From NCBI GenBank assembly GCA_964589625.1, contig CAZPSH010000011.1:31699-95698 (forward strand): a stretch of DNA of 64,000 nucleotides, read 5' to 3'. Origin of the DNA: JBFLVU01 sp964589625 (GTDB taxonomy: Bacteria; Acidobacteriota; UBA4820; DSQY01). The translations under genes and the position numbers were made by a program. Below the pieces are notes generated by a model that was not told the DNA's origin, searched no databases, and saw only the letters and a list, made by a program, of their open reading frames with translations. The first letter of the stretch is position 1; the number at the start of each line of letters is the position of its first letter. This document shows, piece after piece, positions 1 to 8,080 of this stretch.

Positions 1-1
1 C

Positions 2-32
2 GGGGCCGCCTTCGGGCGGCCCCTTTTTTTTT
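2..32 (+). terminator. Rho-independent terminator of an upstream gene
   Basis: A perfect 9-bp GC stem (2-10 with 15-23) closed by a TTCG tetraloop is followed by nine T residues (24-32). This is a textbook intrinsic terminator for a gene that ends before the window. Confidence 0.9.
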
Positions 33-60
33 GCCTGGACGCTCCGGGGCGGGGTAGAAT
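31..60 (+). promoter_or_regulatory. Probable sigma70-type promoter for the SGNH hydrolase gene
   Basis: TTGCCT (31-36) and TAGAAT (55-60) are separated by 18 bp and lie about 50 bp upstream of the start codon at 111, directly after the terminator. The match is reasonable but not consensus; transcription would begin near 67. Confidence 0.45.
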
Positions 61-110
61 TCGAATGCGGAAGGTCCGCAGAATCGCATCGCTCTCTTCG
101 GGAGGCCGGC

Positions 111-1334
111 ATGCCAAGGCGTGGATTCTGGATCGCGTTGATGTCAGTGGCCACGGCGGTGCTGTGCGCCGCACAGTCGCCCGACTTCTCCAACATCGTC
201 CTCCTCGGCGACAGCCTGACGGCGGGATACGTGGACGGCGGGCTCCACGAGTTCGGCCAGGAGCACGCCCTGGGGAGCCTCATCTCCGAGCAGGTGGGCC
301 ATCCCGTCTCCAATCCCCTCATCTCCTATCCCGGGATTCCCATCTGCCTGACCCTCGCGGGCTTCGACGCCAACGGGCTGCCCATTCTGGTTCCTGCCGG
401 CACGACCATGGGTTCCCTCCTGAACCCCCTCCACCAGCCCACCAACCTCGCCGTCCCCGGGCACACCTCCCTGGACTGCCTCTCCAAGGTCCCGGAGGGA
501 GCCCCCGATTCATTGACGGACCTCATCCTCGGCTTTCCGGGCCACTACCTGGGAGGGCAGCCACCGCGGAGCCAGGTGGACCTGGCCGCCCAACTGAATC
601 CGACCTTCGTCTTTCTCTGGATCGGCGCCAACGACGCCCTGGGAGGGGCCCTCTCCGGGGATCCGTCCAACACCATTCCCACGAGCGTCTTCTCCCAGAC
701 CTTCCCGTCCATCCTGGAGGCCCTTCTGGCTACGGGGGCCAAGGCGGTGGTGGGGAACATCCCCGATCCCACCGTCGTGCCGGCCCTCACCACGGGAAGG
801 TACCTCAAAGACTTGGGGGTCCCCCTCCGGGTCTTGAGGATCACCCCGGCGGACTACGTCACCCCCGCGGGCATGGCCCACGTGAAGGCCATCCTGGCCG
901 GCACGGCCCAGGGTCCCCTCAGCCCCTCGGAGGTGCTCACCCGGAAGGAAGCGGAGAAGATTAAGAAACTGGTGATCGCCGACAACAAGATCATCGCGAA
1001 GACCTGCAAAGCCGCCGGTGTCCCCGTGGTGGACGTCTTCAAGGAGTTGAAGCTCATCCACAACCGGGGGTACGAACTTCCCAATGGACAGATGATTTAC
1101 ACCTCCTTTCTCGGGGGAGTCTTTGGCCTGGACGGGGTCCATCCCACCTACACGGGACAGGCCATCGTGGCCAACGCCTTCATCGACGCCATCAACGACG
1201 GCTACGGAACGGCCATCCCCCACGTGGACGTGATGGCGGAGAACCGGAAGGATCCCCTCGGCGTGGCGGAGGCGCCCGTCCTCCCGAACTTCGACCTTGG
1301 GGCCTACGAACCCATCCTGAGCCACTGGCGGTGA
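111..1334 (+). CDS. Secreted SGNH/GDSL-family hydrolase
   Basis: This 407-residue protein is a probable exported esterase or lipase of the SGNH superfamily. An N-terminal signal peptide (about residues 1-22) is followed by the block I motif LLGDSLTAGY with nucleophile Ser35, block III GAND at 172-175 and block V DGVH at 341-344 supplying the catalytic Asp and His. The central part is longer than in minimal GDSL esterases. The ATG at 111 has a GGGAGG ribosome-binding site upstream. The substrate cannot be read from the sequence. It stands as its own transcription unit behind a terminator and promoter, 58 bp ahead of the next gene. Confidence 0.85.
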   Translation: MPRRGFWIALMSVATAVLCAAQSPDFSNIVLLGDSLTAGYVDGGLHEFGQEHALGSLISEQVGHPVSNPLISYPGIPICLTLAGFDANGLPILVPAGTTMGSLLNPLHQPTNLAVPGHTSLDCLSKVPEGAPDSLTDLILGFPGHYLGGQPPRSQVDLAAQLNPTFVFLWIGANDALGGALSGDPSNTIPTSVFSQTFPSILEALLATGAKAVVGNIPDPTVVPALTTGRYLKDLGVPLRVLRITPADYVTPAGMAHVKAILAGTAQGPLSPSEVLTRKEAEKIKKLVIADNKIIAKTCKAAGVPVVDVFKELKLIHNRGYELPNGQMIYTSFLGGVFGLDGVHPTYTGQAIVANAFIDAINDGYGTAIPHVDVMAENRKDPLGVAEAPVLPNFDLGAYEPILSHWR

Positions 1335-1392
1335 TCGAAGGGGCTCCGGGCCGCCTTCGGTCGGCCCCGAGGCCACCTCCGGAGGACTGAGC

Positions 1393-2118
1393 ATGGAGCG
1401 AAAAGTCGTTCTCGTGACGGGAGCCACTTCCGGAATCGGGGAGGCCGCGGCCCGAGAGCTGGCTCAGCGGCGTCACACGATTGTCCTGTCGGGCCGCGAC
1501 CGGGGCCGGATTGTGGCCTTGGAACGGGAATTGAGCGCCAAGGGCCTGCGGGTGGTGGCCATTCCGGGGGATCTGGCCGTGGAAACGGACGCCCGGGACG
1601 TGGTGGCCGAATCCCTCAAGACCTTCGGGGAAGTGCACGCGCTCGTTCACGCGGCGGGGGCCTTTCAGGTGTCCCGCCTGGAGGAGACGTCCCCCGAAGT
1701 GTTTCGGGCCGTCCTCGACGCCAACCTCACCTCCCTCCAGCATCTGCTGCGCCACCTCCTTCCCCACTTCTATGTCCGCGGACGGGGCCACGTGGTGGCC
1801 ATCGGGTCCATCGCGGCCCGCAGGGCCTTCTCCTTGGAGACGGCCTACTGCGCCGCCAAGTGGGGGCTCCTCGGCTTCCTGGAGGCCCTGAGGCTCGAGG
1901 GGCGGGAGCGGGGGCTCAAGGTTACCCTGGTGAACCCGGGCCCCACGGCCACGCCCATCTGGAGCGCCTATCCGGGCCATGCGCCCTTGGACAAGATGCT
2001 CCGTCCAGAAGACGTGGCCCGCGCCGCCGCCTTCGCGCTGGACCAGCCCGAAAACGTCTTGGTGGAGGAGATTTCCGTCACGCCCTCCCGGGACCCCTTT
2101 CGGGGAACAAGGGGCTGA
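1393..2118 (+). CDS. Short-chain dehydrogenase/reductase (SDR)
   Basis: A 241-residue classical SDR. The Rossmann motif TGATSGIGEA spans residues 9-18 for NAD(P) binding, and the catalytic Ser139, Tyr152 and Lys156 (YCAAK) are all present. Family members interconvert alcohols and ketones; the substrate is unknown. The ATG has a GGAGG ribosome-binding site about 10 nt upstream. It ends 7 nt before the flavoprotein gene, so the two are probably co-transcribed and may act on the same lipid or isoprenoid pathway, which is inference. Confidence 0.85.
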   Translation: MERKVVLVTGATSGIGEAAARELAQRRHTIVLSGRDRGRIVALERELSAKGLRVVAIPGDLAVETDARDVVAESLKTFGEVHALVHAAGAFQVSRLEETSPEVFRAVLDANLTSLQHLLRHLLPHFYVRGRGHVVAIGSIAARRAFSLETAYCAAKWGLLGFLEALRLEGRERGLKVTLVNPGPTATPIWSAYPGHAPLDKMLRPEDVARAAAFALDQPENVLVEEISVTPSRDPFRGTRG

Positions 2119-2125
2119 CGTCCTG

Positions 2126-3328
2126 GTGGCCGAAGTGCCCGCCTTCCAGACTCGCGCCGAGGACGCCCGGGGCAAGTGTTGGGACGCGGCCGTGGTCGGG
2201 GCAGGCCCCGCCGGCTCCATAGCGGCCGTGCACCTCGCCAAGCGGGGGTGCGAGGTGGTCCTTCTGGATCGGGCGCGGTTTCCCCGGGAGAAAGTCTGCG
2301 GGGACGGCCTGATCTCCGACGCGCTCCGCGCTCTCCAACGGGCGGGGCTGTACGAGGAGGTCGCGGCGGCGGCTCACCGGCTTGAGTTGGCGACCGCCTA
2401 CAGCCCCTCCAGGATCGCCGTGGACGTCCCAGGGGAGGCCATGACCCTGAAGCGCCTTCACCTCGATACCATCCTGGCTTCGGGGGCCGTAGGGGGCGGG
2501 GCGAGGTTCGTCCAAGGGGCGGTGACCTCCGTGGAGCCGGGTCCTGACTCGGCGCGGCTCGCGGTGGAGGGCGTTTCCGACCCCCTGGAGGCGCGCTTCG
2601 TCCTCCTCGCCACGGGAGCGGACCTCTCTCTGCCAAAGGGACTGGGGATGGTCCAACGGGCGACGCCCTCCGCCTTTGCGGTGCGGGCCTACGTCCGCTC
2701 GGACATGGCCCTCGACCGGCTCGTCTTCGCCTTTGACCGGGCCCTCGTTCCGGGATACGGGTGGATCTTCCCCCTGGGGGGAGGCGAGTTCAACGTGGGC
2801 GTGGGACGGCCCGCCTCGGCGAAAGGGACCATCCGCCAGGGATTCGACTGCTTCTTGAAGGAGTTCCCCCCCGCCCGGGAGCTCATGGCCTCCGGGAGGC
2901 TCCTCGGCCCTCCGAAGGGCGCCATGCTCCGGGTGGGCCTGACGGGAACCGTCCCGTCGGTGCACAACCGGATCCTCGCCATCGGCGAAACGGTGGGGAC
3001 TACCTTTCCCTTCTCGGGCGAGGGGATCGGAAAGGCCATGGAATCGGCGGAAATCGCCGCCGATGCGGTGTATGAGGCCCTCCGATCGGGAGACACCGCC
3101 CCCGTCCGGCGATATCCGGAGGCCCTGGAGGGGCGGCTTCGGCCCCGCTACCACGGGTACTCCATGGCCGAAGGATGGGTGGGCCGTCCCTGGCTTTGCG
3201 ACCTCATCTTCCGAAGGGCGCGAAAGAGCCGCTGGATGCAGGAGGCGCTCCGCAGGCTCGCCGAGGAGACCGTAGATCCGAGGGAGGTTTTCTCCTGGCG
3301 GGGGCTCTGGAGATCCTTGACGGGCTGA
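2126..3328 (+). CDS. Geranylgeranyl reductase-family FAD-dependent oxidoreductase
   Basis: A flavoprotein of about 400 residues. It has an N-terminal dinucleotide-binding motif VVGAGPAG (about residues 23-30), the family PREKVCGDG segment, and a second FAD motif around AIGETVGTTFPFSGEG. This family reduces isoprenoid double bonds (archaeal lipids, chlorophyll side chains, menaquinone tails) or hydroxylates aromatics. The GTG at 2126 is chosen because it follows the upstream stop (2116-2118) and has an AAGGGG ribosome-binding site; an open frame extends further upstream but overlaps the SDR gene. GTG at 2135 is an alternative. Menaquinone modification is a guess. Confidence 0.8.
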   Translation: MAEVPAFQTRAEDARGKCWDAAVVGAGPAGSIAAVHLAKRGCEVVLLDRARFPREKVCGDGLISDALRALQRAGLYEEVAAAAHRLELATAYSPSRIAVDVPGEAMTLKRLHLDTILASGAVGGGARFVQGAVTSVEPGPDSARLAVEGVSDPLEARFVLLATGADLSLPKGLGMVQRATPSAFAVRAYVRSDMALDRLVFAFDRALVPGYGWIFPLGGGEFNVGVGRPASAKGTIRQGFDCFLKEFPPARELMASGRLLGPPKGAMLRVGLTGTVPSVHNRILAIGETVGTTFPFSGEGIGKAMESAEIAADAVYEALRSGDTAPVRRYPEALEGRLRPRYHGYSMAEGWVGRPWLCDLIFRRARKSRWMQEALRRLAEETVDPREVFSWRGLWRSLTG

Positions 3329-3358
3329 TCGGCCGCAGGGAAGGCGGTCCCGCGGGGG

Positions 3359-3997
3359 TCAGGCCCGCGCCAACGGAACGACGGTGACGAGCACCGCGAA
3401 AAAGTGGAGCACGCTGCCCGCGAGCACGAAGAGGTGCCAGACCGCGTGGTGGAGAGGCATGCGTCGCATGCCGAAAAAGACCGTCCCCAGGGTGTAGGAC
3501 ACGCCTCCCGCCAGAAGGAGCCAGAGTCCCAGGGGCGGGAAGGAGGAAAGCAAGGACCACGGCGCGATCATGATGAGCCAGCCCATGAGGAGGTAGACGA
3601 GGGTGGAGGCGATGCTGAAGCGGCCCGTGAAGAACGTCTTGAATGCGATCCCCGCGGCGGCGAGCCCCCAGATGACCCCGAAGAGGGTCCAGCCCCAGGG
3701 CCCCCTCAGGGAGACCAGAGTAAACGGCGTGTAGGTGCCTGCGATGAGCAGATAGATGGCCGAATGGTCGAGCACGTGAAAGACCTGCTTGGCCTTGGGC
3801 CAGGGGAAGCTGTGGTAGAGCGTGGAGGCCGCGTAGAGGAGAACCAGGGTCGCGCCGAAGATGCTGCACGAAACGACGTGCCAGACGTCCCCGCGCAGGG
3901 CCGCCAGCGTAACCAGGACCGGAAAGCCCGCCATGCTCAGCGCCAGCCCGATCCCGTGGGTCACGGCGTTCGCCAGTTCCTCGGTCCAGGGCTTCAT
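3359..3997 (-). CDS. Hemolysin III family (PAQR-type) membrane protein
   Basis: A 212-residue protein with about seven hydrophobic segments. It carries the HlyIII/PAQR signature residues: STLYHS near the end of helix 2, LDHSAIYLLIAGTYTP, and the C-terminal HHAVWHLFVLAG with His residues that bind zinc in PAQR hydrolases. The ATG at 3997 follows a GGAAGGAGG ribosome-binding site; the upstream in-frame extension is non-coding-like. It is last in a minus-strand run with the GNAT, cupin and CNNM genes. Haemolytic activity is historical for the family; a lipid hydrolase role is equally possible. Confidence 0.85.
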   Translation of the reverse strand: MKPWTEELANAVTHGIGLALSMAGFPVLVTLAALRGDVWHVVSCSIFGATLVLLYAASTLYHSFPWPKAKQVFHVLDHSAIYLLIAGTYTPFTLVSLRGPWGWTLFGVIWGLAAAGIAFKTFFTGRFSIASTLVYLLMGWLIMIAPWSLLSSFPPLGLWLLLAGGVSYTLGTVFFGMRRMPLHHAVWHLFVLAGSVLHFFAVLVTVVPLARA

Positions 3998-4041
3998 CCT
4001 TGCGCGGTCCTCCTTCCCCTGCCTTGGGGATCCGGCATACT

Positions 4042-4641
4042 CTAGCGCGTTCTTTGGGCCAGGTCCAGCCGCATGACGGGGCGAGAGGGCGAGCGGCGGG
4101 CGGCCTCCCGGAAGCCCGCCTTCACGAAGAGGGAGGTGACGCCGGTATAGACAAAGGGCGCGGGGAGGCGCTTCGGGGGATCGTCCGTCGGGTAGCCCTC
4201 CAGGATCCGCGCCCCCTGGCCGAGGGCGAAATCGGCCGCCGCGCGCAGCAAAGTCCCTGCCACCCCCCGACCACGGGCGTCCTTCGCGACGAAGAAGCAA
4301 ACGACCGACCAAACGGGCCGGTCGTCTACCGGCGCAAGTGTCCGCGACCGGTCCAGGCGGGAGAATCCACCGCGTGGTCCCAAGGACACCCAGCCCACGG
4401 GCCGTCCGTTCGAGTAGGCGAGCAGTCCGGGAACGTCGCCGGAATTCACGAGGGCCCTCATGGCGACCCGGTTCCCCTCGCCCTTCCCGGCCAGAAAATC
4501 GGCCCGCGTCCGCCGCCACCACATGCACCAGCACCCCCCGCAGGCGCCCCTCGATCCGAACAGGGCCTCGAAATCGGCCCAGCGGTCGGGCGTCAGGGGG
4601 TGCACCTCCAGGGCCGTCGCGGCAGAATTCGCGTCTTTCAT
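4042..4641 (-). CDS. GNAT family N-acetyltransferase
   Basis: A 199-residue acetyl-CoA-dependent acetyltransferase. Near the N-terminus is the Cys/Trp-rich GACGGCWCMWWRR segment seen in one GNAT subgroup. The acetyl-CoA loop is DARGRGVAGTLL, and the C-terminal strand region reads YTGVTSLFVKAGF, both typical of the fold. Its ATG overlaps the TGA of the upstream cupin gene (ATGA), indicating translational coupling. The acceptor substrate is unknown. Confidence 0.8.
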   Translation of the reverse strand: MKDANSAATALEVHPLTPDRWADFEALFGSRGACGGCWCMWWRRTRADFLAGKGEGNRVAMRALVNSGDVPGLLAYSNGRPVGWVSLGPRGGFSRLDRSRTLAPVDDRPVWSVVCFFVAKDARGRGVAGTLLRAAADFALGQGARILEGYPTDDPPKRLPAPFVYTGVTSLFVKAGFREAARRSPSRPVMRLDLAQRTR

Positions 4642-5117
4642 GCCAACTCGCCGATCAGCGTGGCGAAGGCCGGGTAGGCCGCGGCCAGACGGGCCGTTTC
4701 GCCCGCTTCAAAATCGCCCTCTGAAAATCCGGGGGCCATCGTCGTGCCCAGGAGGGCGAATCGGCCACCCGGGAGGAGGCGGGCCCCCTGCCAAACCCCC
4801 GCCGGAACCCGGACTTGCGGCCGCTCGCCCCAAAGGACGTTTCTCCCTAGAAGGAGGGTCCGGCCCGTTCCATCAGGGAAAAGATGGAGCATTTCCACGG
4901 GGTCCCCGTCGTAGAAGTGAAACAGCTCGTCCTTCGGGAGGCGGTGAAGGCGCGAGCGGGTGCCGGCTGTCAGGAAGTAGTAGATGGCCGTCGAAAGCGC
5001 TTCGCTCCCCCGATTCCCCGGCCCCGGGGGCGACCGGAACGTCTCGGCGAAGTACCCGCCCTCAAAGGGGAGGGGCCTCAACCCCAGCGCGGAAAGGATG
5101 CGATCTGCCTCATCCAT
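4638..5117 (-). CDS. Cupin-fold protein of the DUF985 (Cupin_5) family
   Basis: A 159-residue protein with the DUF985 hallmarks: GGYFAETFRS near the N-terminus, STAIYYFLTAGTRSRLHRL with metal-ligand-type residues, and FHFYDGDPVEML. The family forms a small beta-barrel and has poorly defined function, sometimes suggested to be sugar epimerase-like. The ATG at 5117 is preferred over upstream in-frame codons because it aligns with the family start and has a GGAG-type ribosome-binding site. It lies 58 nt downstream of the CNNM gene and is coupled to the GNAT gene. Confidence 0.8.
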   Translation of the reverse strand: MDEADRILSALGLRPLPFEGGYFAETFRSPPGPGNRGSEALSTAIYYFLTAGTRSRLHRLPKDELFHFYDGDPVEMLHLFPDGTGRTLLLGRNVLWGERPQVRVPAGVWQGARLLPGGRFALLGTTMAPGFSEGDFEAGETARLAAAYPAFATLIGELA

Positions 5118-5175
5118 GGGATCTCCGAGCCAGAGGCGGACGCCCCCCCGCGGGCGCAGGGGCGGGGATCGGGAC

Positions 5176-6498
5176 TCATTCCCCCGGCCTCTCCTCACCG
5201 ACATCGGGCCGGGACGCGAGGACCTTGTCCACGCGTCGGCCGTCCATATCCATCACCTCGATGCGGATCCCCTGCCAGAGGAAGTGGTCCGAGGCTCGCG
5301 GGATGCGCCCCAACTGCCGCATGATAAAGCCTCCCAGGGTCCGAAAGTGGCCCCGGTCCTCCCCGGGAAGCTTGTGGATCTCGAAAATCTCCTTGAACCG
5401 GTCGACGGGGAGCATGCCGTCCAGAAGCCAGGAGCCGTCCTCCCGTCGGACCGCCTCCGCCTCCGCCCTGTGGCCCACGTGAGCCATCTCGCCCACGACG
5501 TTCTCCAGGAAGTCGTTCAGAGAGACCACTCCCTGGAAGGCCCCGTACTCGTCCACCACGAAGGCCATGTGGACCTTGTTGTCCCGAAAAATGTCGAGGA
5601 GCTTGAGGGCGGGCGTGTTTTCAGGAACGAAGGCGGGAGGGCGCAGGCACGCCAGGAGGTCGAAGGGCTGCCCGCCCAGGCTCCTCAGCAGGAGGTCGCG
5701 CGCGTGGACGACTCCCAGGACGTTGTCCAGACTCGCCCTGGCCACAGGGTACCGGGCGTGGGGGGTCTCCTCCAGGGCCTTCCGGGCGTCCTCGGCTCCC
5801 GCCGCGGCATCGAGCCAGACCACGTCCTGCCGCGGCGTCATGACGTCGGCGGCGCGGCGGTTGCTTAGCCGGAAGACGCTGTGCACCATGTCCCGCTCGG
5901 CCACCTCGAAGGTGCCGGCGGCGGTTCCCTGGTCCATCAGGATCCGAAGCTCTTCCTCGGTAAGCGGGGCGTCGGCGTGGTCTTGGATTCGGAGGGCTTT
6001 CAACACCAGGCGCGTGGAGGCGGCCAGCAGCCAGACGGCTGGCGCCGCAATCCGCGAGAAAGCTCGAAGAGGGAGGGCCACGGCCGTCGCCAGGCGCTCG
6101 GGGTTGGAGAGGGCCAGGTGTTTCGGGACCAATTCACCCAGGAGGATCGAGAGGTAGGTGATGGTCAGAACCACTACAATGAGGGCCACCGGATGCAGGT
6201 AGGGCTTGGCGATCGGCAGCCCCTCGAGGAGGCGCGCAAGGGGCTCCGCCAAGGTGGCGCCGCCGAAGGCCCCCGCCAGGACGCCCACGAGGGTAATTCC
6301 CGTTTGAACCGTGGATAAAAACCCCCCGGGGTCATGTTGGAGGTCAAGTGCGGCCTGGGCCCGGCGGTCGCCCCGGGCGGCCCATTTCATGAGCCGGGTC
6401 TTGCGCGCGGACACGACGGCGATCTCCGACAGGGCGAGGAGCCCGTTGGCCGCGATGAGGAGCAGGATGACCGCCACGTCCCAGAGCGCCGATTTCAT
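5176..6498 (-). CDS. CNNM/CorC-type membrane protein (DUF21, CBS pair, CorC_HlyC domain)
   Basis: A 440-residue protein with the standard layout: an N-terminal DUF21 transmembrane domain (about residues 1-190, starting with a hydrophobic helix at 5-28), a CBS-domain pair around residues 200-330, containing TPRQDVVWL and VVDEYGAFQGVVSLND, and a C-terminal CorC_HlyC FAD-like domain with DGMLPVDRFKEIF. Relatives transport Mg2+ or related cations or regulate that transport. The ATG at 6498 has a GGAGG ribosome-binding site and aligns with the family. It is first in the minus-strand run toward the cupin, GNAT and HlyIII genes. Confidence 0.88.
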   Translation of the reverse strand: MKSALWDVAVILLLIAANGLLALSEIAVVSARKTRLMKWAARGDRRAQAALDLQHDPGGFLSTVQTGITLVGVLAGAFGGATLAEPLARLLEGLPIAKPYLHPVALIVVVLTITYLSILLGELVPKHLALSNPERLATAVALPLRAFSRIAAPAVWLLAASTRLVLKALRIQDHADAPLTEEELRILMDQGTAAGTFEVAERDMVHSVFRLSNRRAADVMTPRQDVVWLDAAAGAEDARKALEETPHARYPVARASLDNVLGVVHARDLLLRSLGGQPFDLLACLRPPAFVPENTPALKLLDIFRDNKVHMAFVVDEYGAFQGVVSLNDFLENVVGEMAHVGHRAEAEAVRREDGSWLLDGMLPVDRFKEIFEIHKLPGEDRGHFRTLGGFIMRQLGRIPRASDHFLWQGIRIEVMDMDGRRVDKVLASRPDVGEERPGE

Positions 6499-6610
6499 GC
6501 GCCTCCAGCCCCCGTTCCGACCCGAAGGTCTCGACCAGCATACCCCAGGTAGGCCCGTCCCCATACAGGCCGGGCTCCTCCGTTCATGGTTCGGGCGGAC
6601 CGAAGTGCTG

Positions 6611-6616
6611 TACAAT
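6611..6616 (+). promoter_or_regulatory. Candidate -10 element for bacterioferritin
   Basis: TACAAT lies 40 bp upstream of the bfr start. No convincing -35 hexamer sits 17 bp upstream, so the promoter may rely on an activator. No clear Fur-box-like palindrome was seen in 6499-6655. Confidence 0.35.
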
Positions 6617-6655
6617 GAGACATCGGACGCGACCAGGCAAAGAAAGGAGCGAAGC

Positions 6656-7129
6656 ATGAAAGGCGATCCCAAGGTGGTCAAGGCACTCAACGAACTTCTG
6701 GCCGAGGAGCTTACGGCCATCAACCAGTATATGGTCCACTCGGAGATGTGCGACAACTGGGGGTATGAGAAGCTCCACAAGGCCATCGAAAAGCTGGCCT
6801 TCGACGAGATGCACCACGCCGAGTGGCTCATCCAGCGCATCCTCTTCCTAGAGGGCGGGCCGACGGTGTCCAAGCTCAACGAGATGAGAATCGGGAAGTC
6901 CGTGAAGGACATGGTCCTCAACGACTACAAGGCCGAGGTGGACGCGGTGAAGGCCTACAACGCCGCCATGAAGTTGGCGGTGGAGTGCGCGGACAACGGG
7001 ACCCGGGACCTTTTGAACAAGATCCTGAAGGACGAAGAGTCCCACGTGGACTGGGCCGAGGTCCAGCGCGACCAGATCGCCCAGATGGGTCTGGAAAACT
7101 ATCTTCAGAACCAAGTCGTGACAAAGTAG
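6656..7129 (+). CDS. bfr: Bacterioferritin
   Basis: A 157-residue four-helix-bundle iron-storage protein. All six dinuclear ferroxidase ligands known from E. coli Bfr fall at the same numbers: Glu18, Glu51, His54, Glu94, Glu127 and His130. Met52, the axial haem ligand at the subunit dimer interface, is also conserved, so this is a haem-containing Bfr and not a plain ferritin. It oxidises Fe(II) and stores Fe(III) in a 24-mer cytoplasmic shell. The start has an AAAGGAG ribosome-binding site. Divergently placed from the CNNM gene and not in an obvious operon. Confidence 0.95.
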   Translation: MKGDPKVVKALNELLAEELTAINQYMVHSEMCDNWGYEKLHKAIEKLAFDEMHHAEWLIQRILFLEGGPTVSKLNEMRIGKSVKDMVLNDYKAEVDAVKAYNAAMKLAVECADNGTRDLLNKILKDEESHVDWAEVQRDQIAQMGLENYLQNQVVTK

Positions 7130-7160
7130 GCGGGCCTCCGAACCGTCCTTCCGATCCGCC

Positions 7161-7180
7161 GGCCGGCCTCCGGGCCGGCC
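7161..7180. repeat. Perfect 8-bp GC inverted repeat after bfr
   Basis: GGCCGGCC at 7161-7168 and 7173-7180 enclose a TCCG loop. It would form a very stable hairpin but lacks a T-tract on either strand, so it may act as a 3' mRNA stabiliser or partial terminator of bfr. Confidence 0.5.
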
Positions 7181-7250
7181 CTGGCGCGTCCGGACTAAAC
7201 CATCCCGGGAGCGAGCCGGTCCATGGGACCTGGACGTAAGGAGAGCAGCC

Positions 7251-7892
7251 ATGAAGACGTGGACGAAGATCGCAATCGTAGGGGCCGCCATCGCCGTGGC
7301 CCTGGCCGCCGCCGCCCGCAACCCCCTGAGAAACCCGCAGGTGGTCAAGGATCTCGGCCTCACCCAGGAGCAGATCCAGAAGCTCGACGACCTCCGCTAC
7401 CGCCACCAGGCCGAGATGATCGACCAGAGGGGCGACCTGCAGAAGAAGATGTTGGACCTCCGGCGCGAGATGGAGAAAGATTCGACAGACCTGGCGGTCG
7501 TCAATCGGCTCATCGACGAAACCGCCCTGCTTCGCGCCGCCATGGGCAAGGCCCGCGCGGCGCACCGGGTGGACCTTCGCAAGGTCTTCACGCCCGAGCA
7601 GTGGGAGAAGGTCAAGGGCCAGTTCGCGGCGGGACGGGCCAACCGGCCCGAACGCGGCGGACGGATGGGGCGCGGCGCCGGTTTCCGCGGCCAGGGGCCC
7701 CGCGACGGTTTCGGGCCGGGTGCGCCGGGCTGCACGGGTCAGGGTCCCGGCGTCGCCGCGGGCCCCGCGGAGGGCTTCGGCCCCGGCTCCCCGGGTTGCA
7801 CGGGCCAGGGTCCCGGCATGTGGGCCTTCGACCCGCCGGATCCGGCCCTCGGCCCCGAAGGGGGCGAGGACCTTTCCGACCCCCAGCCCTGA
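7251..7892 (+). CDS. Spy/CpxP-like periplasmic protein with Gly-Pro-Cys repeat tail
   Basis: A 213-residue exported protein. An N-terminal signal segment (residues 1-22) precedes a helical, charged region (about 25-130) with the LTQEQIQKLDDLR and TPEQWEKVK patterns typical of Spy/CpxP/heavy-metal-sensor (LTxxQ-type) proteins, which act as periplasmic chaperones or metal-stress sensors. The last 80 residues are Gly/Pro/Arg-rich, with two copies of a unit containing GFGPG(A/S)PGCTGQGPG, each with one Cys. The ATG follows AAGGAGAGC. It is monocistronic, ended by the terminator at 7926. The tail's role is unknown; metal binding or disulphide formation is possible. Confidence 0.65.
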   Translation: MKTWTKIAIVGAAIAVALAAAARNPLRNPQVVKDLGLTQEQIQKLDDLRYRHQAEMIDQRGDLQKKMLDLRREMEKDSTDLAVVNRLIDETALLRAAMGKARAAHRVDLRKVFTPEQWEKVKGQFAAGRANRPERGGRMGRGAGFRGQGPRDGFGPGAPGCTGQGPGVAAGPAEGFGPGSPGCTGQGPGMWAFDPPDPALGPEGGEDLSDPQP

Positions 7893-7925
7893 AGGACTGG
7901 AACCAGGCCTTCCAGCTTGACGCGG

Positions 7926-7956
7926 GAGGGGGCGGCTTCGGCCGCCCCCTCTTTTT
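7926..7956 (+). terminator. Rho-independent terminator after the Spy-like gene
   Basis: An 11-bp stem (7926-7936 with 7941-7951) with a TTCG tetraloop is followed by five T residues. Confidence 0.92.
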
Positions 7957-8026
7957 CCTGCTCGGTCCTGTCCGAAGTCCATGCGTTTAGAAGAAATCGC
8001 CCCCCTCCAGCCTCCCCCGCGCTGCG

Positions 8027-8055
8027 TTGTGGAATTTGCCCCATGCGGGTATAAT
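8027..8055 (+). promoter_or_regulatory. Sigma70-type promoter for pheST
   Basis: TTGTGG (8027-8032) and a perfect TATAAT (8050-8055) are separated by 17 bp. The transcript would start near 8062, giving a leader of about 20 nt, too short for the attenuator or T-box found ahead of pheS in some bacteria. Confidence 0.75.
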
Positions 8056-8080
8056 TTTACGTTCATTAGGAGTGAGGTGC

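Noticed and set aside
1348..1367. Hairpin between the SGNH and SDR genes as a terminator
   Set aside because: A 6-bp GC stem without a T-tract on either strand; insufficient evidence.
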